This document shows, piece after piece, positions 18,907-27,679 of a stretch of DNA of 64,000 nucleotides. Both the position numbers and the translations under genes were made by a program. The first letter of the stretch is position 1. The number at the start of each line of letters is the position of its first letter. Below the pieces are notes generated by a model. It had not been told where the DNA came from, did no database searches, and was given only the letters and a program-made list of their open reading frames with translations. Origin of the DNA: Thalassospira lucentensis (GTDB lineage Bacteria; Pseudomonadota; Alphaproteobacteria; Rhodospirillales; Thalassospiraceae); assembly GCF_001613805.1 (NCBI RefSeq), contig NZ_LPVY01000020.1, forward strand, positions 1-64,000, written 5' to 3'.

Positions 18907-19299
18907 ATGCAATTTTCACCGTTGTTTATCGCATCCATCGCATTGGGCGGAGCTATCGGGGCGGTTGCCCGATATGGTGTTTCGGCCTTTATGGGGGCGA
19001 TGCTTGGTCACGGTTTTCCCTGGGGGACGTTGACGGTCAATATCGTCGGGTCTTTTGTCATGGGGCTTCTGATCGAGCTTTCGGCGGTCAAGCTATCGCT
19101 CAGTCCTGAAATGCGGGCCTTTCTTGTGACGGGCTTTTTGGGGGCGTTTACAACGTTTTCTACTTTTTCGCTCGATGTCGCGACCTTATATGAACGCGGC
19201 AACCTTGGCCTTTCGGGGCTTTATGTTGCGGTTTCGGTCTGCGTTGGCATCGCAGCATTGTTCGGCGCGATCGCGCTGGTAAGGGGAGTTCTGCAATGA
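18907..19299 (+). CDS. crcB: Fluoride-specific ion channel CrcB/Fluc
   Basis: 130 aa, the usual Fluc size. The family exports fluoride as a dual-topology dimer. Four hydrophobic segments are visible with GGAIGAVARYGV, the pore motif TLTVNIVGSFVMG, and GFLGAFTTFSTFSLD, the phenylalanine-box and central Na site region. The ATG at 18907 begins family-like sequence; the open frame back to 18805 does not. The stop overlaps the next gene by four bases (ATGA). No fluoride riboswitch was recognised upstream. Confidence 0.94.
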   Translation: MQFSPLFIASIALGGAIGAVARYGVSAFMGAMLGHGFPWGTLTVNIVGSFVMGLLIELSAVKLSLSPEMRAFLVTGFLGAFTTFSTFSLDVATLYERGNLGLSGLYVAVSVCVGIAALFGAIALVRGVLQ

Positions 19300-20387
19300 G
19301 TGGTGTCACTCTGCGCAAGGTTAAGAATGATGAAGCCGAAATGCGGCTTGATCGCTGGTTCAAGCGGAACTGCCCGGAATTTACCTTTGGGCAGGTTCAG
19401 AAGCTGCTGCGTGGCGGCCAGATCCGTGTGGATGGCAAACGTGCCAAGGCCAATCAGCGGCTTGAGCCCGGACAGGAAGTGCGTGTTCCACCCGCACCGG
19501 TCATGTCGGGTGGCGGACTGGGGCCGTGGGCCGAAGGCAATTACGATGCGGCCAACGCGGCACAGCATGTGAAATCAGGCCCGTCCAAGTCGGATGCGAC
19601 CGAGGAAGAACTTCAGGCGCTGCGCGATTCCGTCATTTTCTATGACGAGGTGGTTCTTGCGATCAACAAGCCCGCGGGGCTTGCGGTGCAGGGCGGGACC
19701 AATACCGACCTGCATGTCGATGGCATGCTGGATGCGCTGAAACTTGATAGCAAGGAACGCCCGAAGCTTGTTCACCGTCTTGACAAGGACACCAGCGGGG
19801 TTTTGCTGCTGGCACGTTCGGCATCGGCGGCCAATGCCCTGACCAAGGCGTTCAAGGACAAAACCACGCGCAAACTGTATTGGGCGATTGTTACCGGCGC
19901 ACCCGATGAACGCGAAGGCCTGATTGATGCGCCGCTTGCCAAACATGGCGGCAAGGGTGGCGAAAAGATGATGATCGACGAGAAAGAGGGCAAATCGGCC
20001 CAGACGATCTATCGTCAGCTTGCCCGTGCGGGGCGTCGGGCAGCGTGGCTTGCCCTGTCGCCACTGACCGGTCGTACCCACCAGCTTCGCGCCCATTGCC
20101 AGGCAATGGAATGCCCGATCTTGGGCGATGGTAAATATGGCGGGGCCAAAGCATTCATGGATGGTCTGTCAAACCAGATGCATCTGCATGCGCGTGCGAT
20201 TGATTTTCCCCATCCGGTGACCGGCCATCGGGTCGTGATCGAGGCGCCGGTGCCCGAACATTTCAGCGCAACCATCAAGGCGCTGAATTTCGATCCGAAA
20301 ACGCCGACCAAATTCCTGACCCCGGAAATCCACCGGGAAAAGGAAGTAAAGCCAAAGCCGAAGCCGTCGAGAACACGCAAAAGATAG
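19296..20387 (+). CDS. rluC: RluA-family 23S rRNA pseudouridine synthase, RluC-like
   Basis: 363 aa. An S4 RNA-binding domain (RLDRWFKRNCPEFTFGQVQK, about residues 17-70) is followed by the RluA catalytic domain. The catalytic Asp lies in VHRLDKDTSGVLLLAR (about residues 155-170), and LSPLTGRTHQLRAHC is the second signature. The architecture fits RluC (23S positions 955, 2504, 2580 in E. coli), though RluD-like specificity cannot be excluded. The C-terminus is a basic tail rich in Lys, Pro and Arg. It is translationally coupled to crcB. Confidence 0.9.
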   Translation: MSGVTLRKVKNDEAEMRLDRWFKRNCPEFTFGQVQKLLRGGQIRVDGKRAKANQRLEPGQEVRVPPAPVMSGGGLGPWAEGNYDAANAAQHVKSGPSKSDATEEELQALRDSVIFYDEVVLAINKPAGLAVQGGTNTDLHVDGMLDALKLDSKERPKLVHRLDKDTSGVLLLARSASAANALTKAFKDKTTRKLYWAIVTGAPDEREGLIDAPLAKHGGKGGEKMMIDEKEGKSAQTIYRQLARAGRRAAWLALSPLTGRTHQLRAHCQAMECPILGDGKYGGAKAFMDGLSNQMHLHARAIDFPHPVTGHRVVIEAPVPEHFSATIKALNFDPKTPTKFLTPEIHREKEVKPKPKPSRTRKR

Positions 20388-20414
20388 GTGTTCGAAAAAG
20401 CTTTCCGAAACGCG

Positions 20415-20442
20415 AAAAGCCGACGCACTGCGTCGGCTTTTT
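20415..20442. terminator. Bidirectional terminator, rluC / 20479 gene
   Basis: AAAAGCCGACGC, loop ACT, GCGTCGGCTTTTT. The perfect 12-bp stem has A run on one side and T run on the other, so it can end transcription from both strands of this convergent pair. Confidence 0.9.
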
Positions 20443-20478
20443 CGTCCCTGTCAACGGCGTTGATGACAAATGGTTTGG

Positions 20479-20751
20479 TTACGGGCGCGCGACCATTTTA
20501 CCGAAACGGTTAACAAACGCATCGTGAACCCGGCGTAAATGCTGGGCGTGAACCGTGTTTCCCGTGCGTTCGCAGATTTCGGCCTGGCTTTTGATCATGA
20601 CCGCGATCCGTTTGCGGCCACGTGGTGTGTGCACCATGCTTTCGCCTTCCTCAAGGGCGGTGAGAAGGGGGATGTGTTCACACTCGGCAATCGCGAGAAT
20701 TTCTTCTTCGCGCAGATCGCTGAAATCGATGCAGTCCCGAAGCGTGAGCAT
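20479..20751 (-). CDS. Conserved hypothetical protein (90 aa)
   Basis: 90 aa, acidic N-terminal half and basic C-terminal half, no signal peptide or membrane segment. The sequence MLTLRDCIDFSDLREEEILA IAE, then HTPRGRKRIAVMIKSQ, looks like a small family I associate with alphaproteobacteria, but I know no function or domain name. A terminator is shared with the convergent rluC. The upstream side faces a divergent HAD gene across 202 bases. Confidence 0.7.
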   Translation of the reverse strand: MLTLRDCIDFSDLREEEILAIAECEHIPLLTALEEGESMVHTPRGRKRIAVMIKSQAEICERTGNTVHAQHLRRVHDAFVNRFGKMVARP

Positions 20752-20953
20752 ATTTGCCTCCGCAGTTCGCGTGCCAACCCTGTTATCGTATCCCTACCTT
20801 GGGGTGTTCGAAAGCGGGATGAAATTCACCAGTGGTTTCCATTGCTTGCCGCATAGCAAAAAATGCATCTGCGTTGCATCGGCTAGAGACTCGATATTTG
20901 GCGAAGTTTGGAATAATCTCCGGCCCGATATAAACAGAACTGGATGACTTTTG

Positions 20954-21652
20954 ATGGCGAACGATCCGCTCAGGCTTGTGGTATTTGATTGTGACGGCAC
21001 GCTGGTTGATAGCCAGCATGCGATTGCGCATTGCATGGATCATGCCTTTGCCGCACATGACCTTGATTGCCCCGGCCTTGAAAAGACACGTACCATCATC
21101 GGTCTGAGCCTGCCCGAAGCGATCCGCAAGCTTGCCACACCGGGCATGCTTGATGACGCGATTATCGAAGGCGTTACCGCGGCCTATAAGGCGGCATTCC
21201 TTGAATTGCGCCAGACCCCGGATTTTTACGAGCCGCTTTTCCCCGGCGTGCGCGAAATGCTGGCCGAACTTGACACACGCAACTGGCTTTTGGGCGTTGC
21301 GACGGGCAAGGCGCGCCGCGGGCTTGATGCGGTTCTGGCGCGCAACGCGCTTGAAAGACGGTTTGTTACCCTTCAGACCTGCGACAATCATCCATCCAAG
21401 CCCCATCCATCGATGTTGCATGCGGCGATGGATGAAACCGGTGTCGATGCGCCCAATGCGGTGATCATTGGTGATACGGCCTATGACATTGAAATGGGGC
21501 GGGCTGCCGGAATGCTGGCCATTGGCGTCAGTTGGGGCTATCACGATGTTGAAACGCTCAACAAGTCCGGGGCACATGCCGTGATTGATCATTTTGATCA
21601 GTTGCCCGGGCTGCTGGAAACCATGTGGGGAACTGGCCGCGATGCTGCCTGA
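20954..21652 (+). CDS. HAD-superfamily hydrolase, phosphoglycolate phosphatase-like
   Basis: 232 aa. HAD motif I is VVFDCDGTLVDS (about residues 9-20), motif II is GVATGK (about 115-120), motif III includes KPHPSM and motif IV is VIIGDTAYDIEMGRAAG. The cap is of the small helical C1 type, as in Gph. The substrate cannot be assigned. An in-frame TTG precedes the ATG at 20954, which is preferred. The end overlaps the next gene by 11 bases. Confidence 0.85.
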   Translation: MANDPLRLVVFDCDGTLVDSQHAIAHCMDHAFAAHDLDCPGLEKTRTIIGLSLPEAIRKLATPGMLDDAIIEGVTAAYKAAFLELRQTPDFYEPLFPGVREMLAELDTRNWLLGVATGKARRGLDAVLARNALERRFVTLQTCDNHPSKPHPSMLHAAMDETGVDAPNAVIIGDTAYDIEMGRAAGMLAIGVSWGYHDVETLNKSGAHAVIDHFDQLPGLLETMWGTGRDAA

Positions 21653-22127
21653 AGCCGATCACAAAGACGACGATCTGAAACCGATCCGGGTCGAAATTAC
21701 CGTCCCGGTCGAGCCCGAATATGCGTTCGAGGCGTTCACCAACGGCTTTGGCAACTGGTGGCCGACCGACAGCCATTCACTGGCGCGCGAAAACTGCAAA
21801 TCGGTCGAGATGAATCCCGGGCTTGGTGGCAGGATCGTTGAACATGCCAAGGGTCGCGACCCTGTGGTCTGGGGGACTGTCGATATCTGGCAGGCGGGCG
21901 AGCATATTGCCTTTACCTGGCATCCCGGCTGGGAAGAAGGGGCCTATACCCGCATCAGCGTCACGTTCGAGCAGAATGCCTTTGGCCGTTGCGTGATCCG
22001 GCTCAAACACTGGGACTGGAAAAATCTGGGTGAAATCGCCCCGATGGTCCGCGACGGGTATGAAAGCGGCTGGAAATATGTTTTCGAACAGTGCTTTGCC
22101 AATTACCTGACAGCCAAGCGCCACTGA
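21642..22127 (+). CDS. SRPBCC (AHSA1-like) family protein
   Basis: 161 aa. The pattern IRVEITVPVEPEYAFEAFTN GFGNWWP, later WGTVDIWQAGEHIAFTWHPG and the final helix GWKYVFEQCFANYL fits the START/AHSA1-like small-molecule binding fold. The ATG at 21642 is chosen; it overlaps the end of the HAD gene by 11 bases, so the two are coupled. The ligand is unknown. Confidence 0.8.
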   Translation: MLPEADHKDDDLKPIRVEITVPVEPEYAFEAFTNGFGNWWPTDSHSLARENCKSVEMNPGLGGRIVEHAKGRDPVVWGTVDIWQAGEHIAFTWHPGWEEGAYTRISVTFEQNAFGRCVIRLKHWDWKNLGEIAPMVRDGYESGWKYVFEQCFANYLTAKRH

Positions 22128-22147
22128 TCGGCTGACCATCGCACAAA

Positions 22148-22173
22148 AAAGGGCGCCCGGTGTGGCGCCCTTT
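22148..22173. terminator. Bidirectional terminator
   Basis: AAAGGGCGCC, loop CGGTGT, GGCGCCCTTT, a perfect 10-bp stem with A run upstream and T run downstream. It lies between the convergent SRPBCC gene and the minus-strand HAD gene. Confidence 0.88.
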
Positions 22174-22195
22174 GTCATTCTGGTTCGGTCCGCGA

Positions 22196-22810
22196 TTACA
22201 GAAGACCATATTCCATCAGGTCACGGCGCAGGCGGATCGGGTCACGGAACCAGTGGGTGGCAAAGCCCATTTCGCGCGCCTGCTGAATGTTCTTTTCGCT
22301 GTCATCGATAAACAGGGTTTCGCGCGGATCAAGTTTGAAACGTGCTGCCGTCAGATCGAAAATCTGTGGATCGGGCTTGGCCAGTTTTTCCTGACCTGAT
22401 ACCAGAATGCCTTCGAAATGGCTTAGGAAACCGAACCGTTCAATCGCATGCGGCCAGGTATCCGCCGACCAGTTGGTCAGGGCAAACAAACGCACATTGC
22501 CGCGCGATTTCAGTTCTTCCAGGATGTGAACGGTGCGGTCAATCGAGCCTTTCATCATTTCCGGCCAGCGTTCCATCCATGCCGCGATCTGATCGCTATA
22601 TTCCGGATAGCGATGCTGAAGATCGGGGATTGATTTGGCAAAGCGAAGCGCACCCTTGTCATGCAGGAAATTCCAGTGCGGATGACAGATTTCGGTCAGG
22701 AAGCGTTCCATTTCGGCCGGGTCGGTGAAAATCTTGCGATACAGATGCCGGGGGTCCCAATCGACCAGAACGCCGCCCAGATCAAAAAGAACCGTTTCGA
22801 TAGTACGCAT
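22196..22810 (-). CDS. HAD-IA family hydrolase (YihX-like)
   Basis: 204 aa. Motif I is VLFDLGGVLVDWDPRHLYRK (about residues 7-26), motif II is ALTNWS, motif III KPDPQIF and motif IV LFIDDSEKNIQQARE. The GGVLVDWDPR start is typical of the haloacid dehalogenase or alpha-D-glucose-1-phosphate phosphatase (YihX) subgroup. The exact substrate is not assignable. Confidence 0.86.
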   Translation of the reverse strand: MRTIETVLFDLGGVLVDWDPRHLYRKIFTDPAEMERFLTEICHPHWNFLHDKGALRFAKSIPDLQHRYPEYSDQIAAWMERWPEMMKGSIDRTVHILEELKSRGNVRLFALTNWSADTWPHAIERFGFLSHFEGILVSGQEKLAKPDPQIFDLTAARFKLDPRETLFIDDSEKNIQQAREMGFATHWFRDPIRLRRDLMEYGLL

Positions 22811-23090
22811 GATTTCCTCGGGATGAATTGCAGCACGATTGCAGTCGGCTTGTTAAAGCAGGCAAGCGGGGCCGGGGCAAGGGGGCATTTTGATGACAAT
22901 TGCCGCCATGATCATACAAGGGGTTGATCCGTAACGGATTTGGGCGCGTACTCTTTGCGATGACAGGGATTTATGACGCGCGTGTGATTTGCAAATTCTT
23001 CGCATCTTGCGAAATGATGACGCGAAGAGCATCATGCAAAATACAACCTGAAAAAACGCCTGATCGTAACAAGACAGAGGAGGCTTGAAT

Positions 23091-23915
23091 ATGTGCACGC
23101 TTGACGGATGTGGCGTAAACGACCATCTCGGCCCGCCGCCGAAGGCCACGGATGAAGATCGCCGTCTGTTCCTTAAAGGCGCGGTTGCCTTGCCACTCGC
23201 AGTCGTTCTGGCCGACCCGATTTTGGCCCATGCCGCGGGATCGATGTTGGAGCCGGTGACGATCACGACCCCTGGCGGGGAAAAAATGACCGCCGAAATC
23301 GCCATGCCAGCAACCCTTCCGGCTCCGACCGTCATTCTGATCCATGAATGGTGGGGGCTTAATGATCAGATCCGTGCGGTTGCCGCCGAATATGCCAAGC
23401 AGGGCTATATCGCGCTTGCGGTTGATCTGTATGGCAAACCGGCTGCGACCACGCCGGACGGGGCCAAGGCCCTGATGTCGGCGGTTGATCCGGCGATTGC
23501 CACCGAAAAATTGCAGGAATCCGTCAAATTCCTGAAAAATCACAAGGATTCAACCGGCAAGGTCGGAACGGTTGGCTGGTGCTTTGGCGGGGGCTGGTCG
23601 CTCAATACCGGGCTTGCCGCCGATGTCGATGCGGTTGTGGTCTATTACGGCAATGTCAAAAAGACCGCCGAACAGGTCTCGACGCTAAGCGCGCCATTGA
23701 TGGGGCATTTCGGCACGCTTGATAAAAGCATCAACAAGCCGATGGTCGAAGGGTTTGAGGAATCCCTCAAGGAAGCCGGAAAAACCGATTATCAGATTTT
23801 CTGGTACGAGGCCGATCATGCCTTTGCCAATCCGACCGGCGGGCGTTACGACGCCGAGGACGCGATGCTGGCGTGGGAACGCACGATGGGCTTCTTTGAT
23901 ACCCATCTGTCCTAG
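23091..23915 (+). CDS. Dienelactone hydrolase family protein with Tat-like signal
   Basis: 274 aa. The alpha/beta-hydrolase core has the Cys nucleophile in VGWCFGGGWS (Cys164), the acid in GTLDKS (Asp211) and the base in EADHAFANP (His243), the DLH-type Cys-Asp-His triad. The N-terminus has a twin-arginine-like stretch DRRLFLKGAVALPLAVVLAD (about residues 22-41) ending in AHAAG, suggesting periplasmic export. It also has a leading Cys-containing segment before the RR. A TTG at 23085 precedes the ATG at 23091, which follows GGAGG and is preferred. The substrate is unknown. Confidence 0.88.
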   Translation: MCTLDGCGVNDHLGPPPKATDEDRRLFLKGAVALPLAVVLADPILAHAAGSMLEPVTITTPGGEKMTAEIAMPATLPAPTVILIHEWWGLNDQIRAVAAEYAKQGYIALAVDLYGKPAATTPDGAKALMSAVDPAIATEKLQESVKFLKNHKDSTGKVGTVGWCFGGGWSLNTGLAADVDAVVVYYGNVKKTAEQVSTLSAPLMGHFGTLDKSINKPMVEGFEESLKEAGKTDYQIFWYEADHAFANPTGGRYDAEDAMLAWERTMGFFDTHLS

Positions 23916-23941
23916 GCGTCAATACAATCGTCTGCATATAA

Positions 23942-23968
23942 AAAAGGCCGGGGTTTTCCCGGCCTTTT
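23942..23968. terminator. Bidirectional terminator
   Basis: AAAAGGCCGGG, loop GTTTT, CCCGGCCTTTT, an 11-bp perfect stem between the convergent dienelactone hydrolase gene and the ABC permease gene. Confidence 0.9.
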
Positions 23969-23991
23969 GCGTATCTAAGCGGAGCCAGCTA

Positions 23992-24762
23992 TTAATTCGC
24001 AGGATTGCCGCGATTGGCCCATTTGGTCGACCGGCGTTCGATGATGTTAAACAGCTCGTACATCGCAATCCCCATCACCGCGATCACCAGCAACCCGGCA
24101 AATACCAGCGGCATGTTGAATTTCGACGATGCCGACAGCATCAGGTAACCGACGCCAAGGTTCGATGCGACGGTTTCCGAAATCACCGAACCGACAAAGG
24201 CCAGCGTGATCGCGACCTTGAGCGATGCAAAGAAATAGGGCATTGCACGCGGGAAGCCGACCTTGACCAGAATATCGCGTCGCGTCGCGCCAAGGGATCG
24301 CAACACATCGCGCAATTCGGGTTCAAGGGTCGCCAGCCCGGTCGCCACATTGACCACAATCGGGAAGAACGAAATCAGGAATGCGGTAATGATCGCCGGA
24401 ACCGTGCCGATGCCAAACCACATCACAAGGACCGGGACCAGGGCGACCTTCGGGACCGAGTTAAACCCGACCAGAAGCGGATTGGCCGCGTCGTAAACCG
24501 CCTTGCTCGACCCCACCAGCGCCCCCAGAATGACGCCAAACACAACCGCAATGGCAAAGCCCGCAAGCGTTGTATAAAGCGTCTGAAGCGCGTGCATCCA
24601 GATGGCGGCCCGAAATTCCCAGCCGACCATGATGCTTTCGGACGGTGTTGGCAGGACATAGACCGGGATATTGAAAATCCGCACGATCAGTTCCCACAAA
24701 ACAAAAAGCCCGATTGCGCTGAGCCACGGTGTTGCTTTCGCGAAGTCTTTTTTCTTGGTCAT
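23992..24762 (-). CDS. ABC importer permease (SsuC/TauC/ThiX class)
   Basis: 256 aa. It is a six-segment BPD-type permease; the EAA loop is visible as DVLRSLGATRRDILVKVGFP RAMPYFFASLK (about residues 165-195). The start at 24762 (MTKKKDFAKATPWL) has GGAAGG upstream; the open frame extends 12 codons further into the ATPase gene without support. It is the last gene of a three-gene importer with an ATPase and an NMT1/THI5-type binding protein. The substrate is unknown. Confidence 0.9.
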   Translation of the reverse strand: MTKKKDFAKATPWLSAIGLFVLWELIVRIFNIPVYVLPTPSESIMVGWEFRAAIWMHALQTLYTTLAGFAIAVVFGVILGALVGSSKAVYDAANPLLVGFNSVPKVALVPVLVMWFGIGTVPAIITAFLISFFPIVVNVATGLATLEPELRDVLRSLGATRRDILVKVGFPRAMPYFFASLKVAITLAFVGSVISETVASNLGVGYLMLSASSKFNMPLVFAGLLVIAVMGIAMYELFNIIERRSTKWANRGNPAN

Positions 24763-24778
24763 GATGCAAAGCCTTCCG

Positions 24779-25564
24779 TTATGCCGCGCGCACGTCACGG
24801 ATGTGACTGCGCAATTCGTAGACCAGATCGGTGAAAGGCTGCGTGAATGTCGTTTCCTGATCCCGCGGGCGGGGCAGGGTGTTTTCCCGCTGCACCAGAA
24901 TCATGCCGGGGCGCTTTGACATCACATAGATCGTATCGGCCAGATAGGCCGCTTCGCGCAGATCATGCGTCACAAGGATGACGGTAAAGGGCCGCACCAT
25001 CCAAAGATTTTGCAGGATGTCCCAAAGCTCTTCGCGGGTGAAGGCATCAAGCGCGCCGAACGGCTCGTCCAGCATCAGAAGATCGGGTTCATGGATCAGC
25101 GACCGGCAAAGCGATGCGCGTTGCTGCATCCCGCCCGACAATTCCCACGGATATTTGTCTTCATGCCCGGCAAGCCCGACACTGGCCAGAAGCTTTCGCG
25201 CGCGGTCTTCGTATTCGGCACGGTGCTTGCGCAGGCGGTTGCGATGCGGTTTGACGATTTCCATCGGCAGCAGCACGTTATCAAGGGTCGTGCGCCATGG
25301 CAGAAGGGTCGGGTTCTGGAATGCCATGCCAACGATTTTAAGCGGCCCGGAAACCTCCTTGTTATCGACGATAACCGTGCCTTCGCTGGGTGGCATCAGT
25401 CCCGATACCAGTTTCAGCAGCGATGACTTGCCACATCCCGAAGGACCGACAACGGCGATAAATTCGCCCTTGTTGATCTTCATGTTTGTTGTTTCCAATG
25501 CCAGATCGTCACCTTCGCTGTAACGAAGCCGGACATTGTTAAGTTCGACAAAGCTGTTCGACAC
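24779..25564 (-). CDS. ABC importer ATPase (SsuB/TauB class)
   Basis: 261 aa. Walker A GPSGCGKSSL is at about residues 40-49, Q-loop GMAFQNPTLLPWRT at about 79-92, signature LSGGMQQRASLCRSL at about 142-156, Walker B LLMLDEPFGALD at about 159-170, and the switch His in VTHDLREA. It energises the permease at 23992 for the binding protein at 25656. It lies 91 bases after the binding-protein gene, with a hairpin between them. Confidence 0.93.
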   Translation of the reverse strand: MSNSFVELNNVRLRYSEGDDLALETTNMKINKGEFIAVVGPSGCGKSSLLKLVSGLMPPSEGTVIVDNKEVSGPLKIVGMAFQNPTLLPWRTTLDNVLLPMEIVKPHRNRLRKHRAEYEDRARKLLASVGLAGHEDKYPWELSGGMQQRASLCRSLIHEPDLLMLDEPFGALDAFTREELWDILQNLWMVRPFTVILVTHDLREAAYLADTIYVMSKRPGMILVQRENTLPRPRDQETTFTQPFTDLVYELRSHIRDVRAA

Positions 25565-25610
25565 GGCAGTCAGTCCCCCTGCGTATCATTATTTGTGATT
25601 TCTTATGGAT

Positions 25611-25633
25611 CGGGGCCGGTTCGCCCGGCCCCG
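25611..25633 (-). other. GC-rich hairpin between binding-protein and ATPase genes
   Basis: CGGGGCCGG and CCGGCCCCG form a perfect 9-bp stem with a 5-base loop. On the minus strand it is followed by ATCCATAAGAAAT, with no T run. It may protect the upstream binding-protein mRNA from 3' decay, which is a usual way to make more binding protein than ATPase. This role is inferred. Confidence 0.5.
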
Positions 25634-25655
25634 TTTGCGTTGTCTGACGTGCCGA

Positions 25656-26678
25656 TTATTTCAGCATGCGGTCTTTTTCGCCGGGCATGAAGATGTCGGT
25701 GAAGATGTCCGCAACGGTTGGCTTGTTTTCAATGCCAAATGCCAGGCTGACCTGATCAATCGCCTTGTTCATGCGATCGGTCTTGATCAGGCCCATGCCT
25801 TCTTTAAGCGTCACCTCGGTCACAACGTTTTCGTCAATCGTCATCTGAAGGCGCTGCAATTCAAGGGCCGGGTCAATCAGCGGATCGGTTTCCTTAAGTG
25901 CTGCAATGGCTTCTTCGGGGTTGGCAATCGCATCACGCCATCCCTTGACGACCGCACGCAGGAACGCACGCAGTTCTTCCGGATGGTTTTCCATCATGTC
26001 GGGCGATGCGATCATCGCGTTGCCATAGAAATCCATGCCGTAATCGAAATACTTGAAAACGGTCAGGTCGTCCTTGGAAATACCCTGCGCCTGAAGGTTC
26101 AGGATCGATGTGAAATAGTGGCCGGTGATCGCATCAACGTCACCACGCACCAGCATCGGTTCGCGCAGCGGCGGGTCCATGCTTTCCCATTTGACATCGT
26201 CAAGTTTAAGCCCGGTTGCCTGTGCAAAGGCCGGGAACAGCTTGCGCGATGCATCAAATACCGGCGCGCCAAGCGTTTTGCCAATCAGGTCCTCGGGCTT
26301 GGTGATGCCGCTTTTCTTCAGCATGAAAAGCGAGAAGGGCGGGCGGTCATAGACCATGAAGATCGACTTCATCGCACGGTCGGGGTTCGATGCATTGAAT
26401 TCCAGCATCGAGTTGATATCGGCAAATCCGACATCATAGGCGCCGCTGGCAACGCGCGTGATAGAACCGACCGATCCGTTGCCCGAATCAATCGTGACAT
26501 CAAGGCCTTCATCGTCGAAATAGCCCTTTTTCTTGGCCAGCACATAGGGTGCTGCCGGGCCTTCGAATTTCCAGTCGAGTGTGAATTTGATCGCCATCTG
26601 CGCCATCGCGGATTGCGCACCAAGTGCAACGGCAATGCCGACGGTCGCGCCAAGTAGCCGCGCTTTAAGTCTCACCAT
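25656..26678 (-). CDS. ABC importer substrate-binding protein, NMT1/THI5-like
   Basis: 340 aa. A signal peptide (MVRLKARLLGATVGIAVALG, cleavage after AMA) leads into FTLDWKFEGPAAPYVLAKKK GYF, the NMT1/THI5 signature seen in ThiY-, SsuA- and hydantoin/pyrimidine-type binding proteins. The start at 26678 follows AGGAGG; the in-frame start at 26717 gives an unlikely N-terminus. No TPP riboswitch was found upstream, so thiamine precursor uptake is not specifically supported. Confidence 0.88.
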   Translation of the reverse strand: MVRLKARLLGATVGIAVALGAQSAMAQMAIKFTLDWKFEGPAAPYVLAKKKGYFDDEGLDVTIDSGNGSVGSITRVASGAYDVGFADINSMLEFNASNPDRAMKSIFMVYDRPPFSLFMLKKSGITKPEDLIGKTLGAPVFDASRKLFPAFAQATGLKLDDVKWESMDPPLREPMLVRGDVDAITGHYFTSILNLQAQGISKDDLTVFKYFDYGMDFYGNAMIASPDMMENHPEELRAFLRAVVKGWRDAIANPEEAIAALKETDPLIDPALELQRLQMTIDENVVTEVTLKEGMGLIKTDRMNKAIDQVSLAFGIENKPTVADIFTDIFMPGEKDRMLK

Positions 26679-26827
26679 TAATGAAGCCTCCTGTTTCGGG
26701 TCTTTTTGACGACCCATTGACCGAATGATACCCCTGATCGCACAGCAATGCCTGTGCCAAATCCCTTTTTTGTCGGTTTTCCTGATATGAAGGGACTGTT
26801 ACGGGCAGAGTACGGTTGTTTAATAAA

Positions 26828-26850
26828 TGGTCAATGGGGTAAATTGACCA
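26828..26850. promoter_or_regulatory. Candidate operator in the divergent importer / atp12 region
   Basis: TGGTCAA (26828-26834), a 9-base spacer and TTGACCA (26844-26850) form a perfect inverted repeat. A third TTGACC lies at 26717-26722. The layout suits a dimeric repressor controlling the ABC importer on the minus strand. The regulator is unknown. Confidence 0.4.
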
Positions 26851-26943
26851 AAAATTATACAGAAATTCTTGATAATCGCCTTTGAAGATAGCGGTCCCAT
26901 CAAATCGCTTGCACATGGAAACGGATTTGGGCATATCGCCATC

Positions 26944-27663
26944 ATGCTTACAAAATCGATCAACCGTTTTTATAAAAAAGCCGAAGCCGTGCGCGACGAA
27001 GATGCGCAGGGCTGGCGTATTCATCTGGACGGAAGGCCTGTAAAATCGCCGTCCAAGGCCGAATTCGTATTGCCCGCCGAACGGCTGGCGCATGAAATTG
27101 CGGCTGAATGGGATGCGCAGGGCGAAAAGGTTCTGCCGACCACGATGCCGATCATGCAACTGGCCGCAACCGCGATTGACCGGGTGCGCCCGCACCGGTT
27201 TGCGGTGATTGCGGAGCTGACCGGGTTTGGCCGGTCTGACCTGTTATGCTATCGCGCATCTTTCCCCGATGATCTTGTGCGCCAGCAGGCCGAAGCATGG
27301 CAGCCGTTACTTGACTGGGCGCATCATGAACTGGGTATTTCGCTGAAAGTGACCGAAGGCGTCATGCCGATCACGCAGGAAGACGAGGCCCTTCTGCGCA
27401 TTCAGGACGAGATCGAGGCGCTTGATGATTACCATCTGACAGCGCTTCACACCCTGACGACGGTTTCGGGATCGGTCATCATCGGTCTGGCAACCCTGCG
27501 GCGCCGGATCAGTGCCGAACAGGCGTTTGAAGTTTCCCAGCTTGATGAAAACTATTCCATCGAACATTGGGGGGCGGACGCCGAAGCCGTCGCGCGCCGC
27601 GAACGCCATCGGGCCGAATTGCTGGCCGCGGGGCGGTATCTTGATCTGATCGGGCAGCGATAA
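26944..27663 (+). CDS. ATP12 family F1-ATPase assembly chaperone
   Basis: 239 aa. Atp12 binds the F1 alpha subunit during ATP synthase assembly and is confined to alphaproteobacteria and mitochondria. The start FYKKAEAVRDEDAQGWRIHL DGRPVKSP, then PTTMPIMQLAATAIDRV and LLCYRASFPDDLVRQQAEAW QPLLDWA, is the family pattern. The ATG at 26944 is chosen because the family begins just before RFYK. A TTG at 26869 is the only earlier in-frame start and lacks support. No strong ribosome binding site is visible. Confidence 0.9.
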   Translation: MLTKSINRFYKKAEAVRDEDAQGWRIHLDGRPVKSPSKAEFVLPAERLAHEIAAEWDAQGEKVLPTTMPIMQLAATAIDRVRPHRFAVIAELTGFGRSDLLCYRASFPDDLVRQQAEAWQPLLDWAHHELGISLKVTEGVMPITQEDEALLRIQDEIEALDDYHLTALHTLTTVSGSVIIGLATLRRRISAEQAFEVSQLDENYSIEHWGADAEAVARRERHRAELLAAGRYLDLIGQR

Positions 27664-27679
27664 ACATTCGTTGCCCTGA

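Noticed and set aside
23719-24834. 371-codon plus-strand open frame
   Set aside because: It overlaps the end of the dienelactone hydrolase gene, a strong bidirectional terminator and the whole ABC permease gene; the peptide is low-complexity Arg, Asp and His.
26679-26868. Possible TPP riboswitch before the NMT1/THI5-type importer
   Set aside because: GATCAGGGGTATCATTCGG on the minus strand looks slightly similar, but the CTGAGA and ACCTGATC elements are missing.
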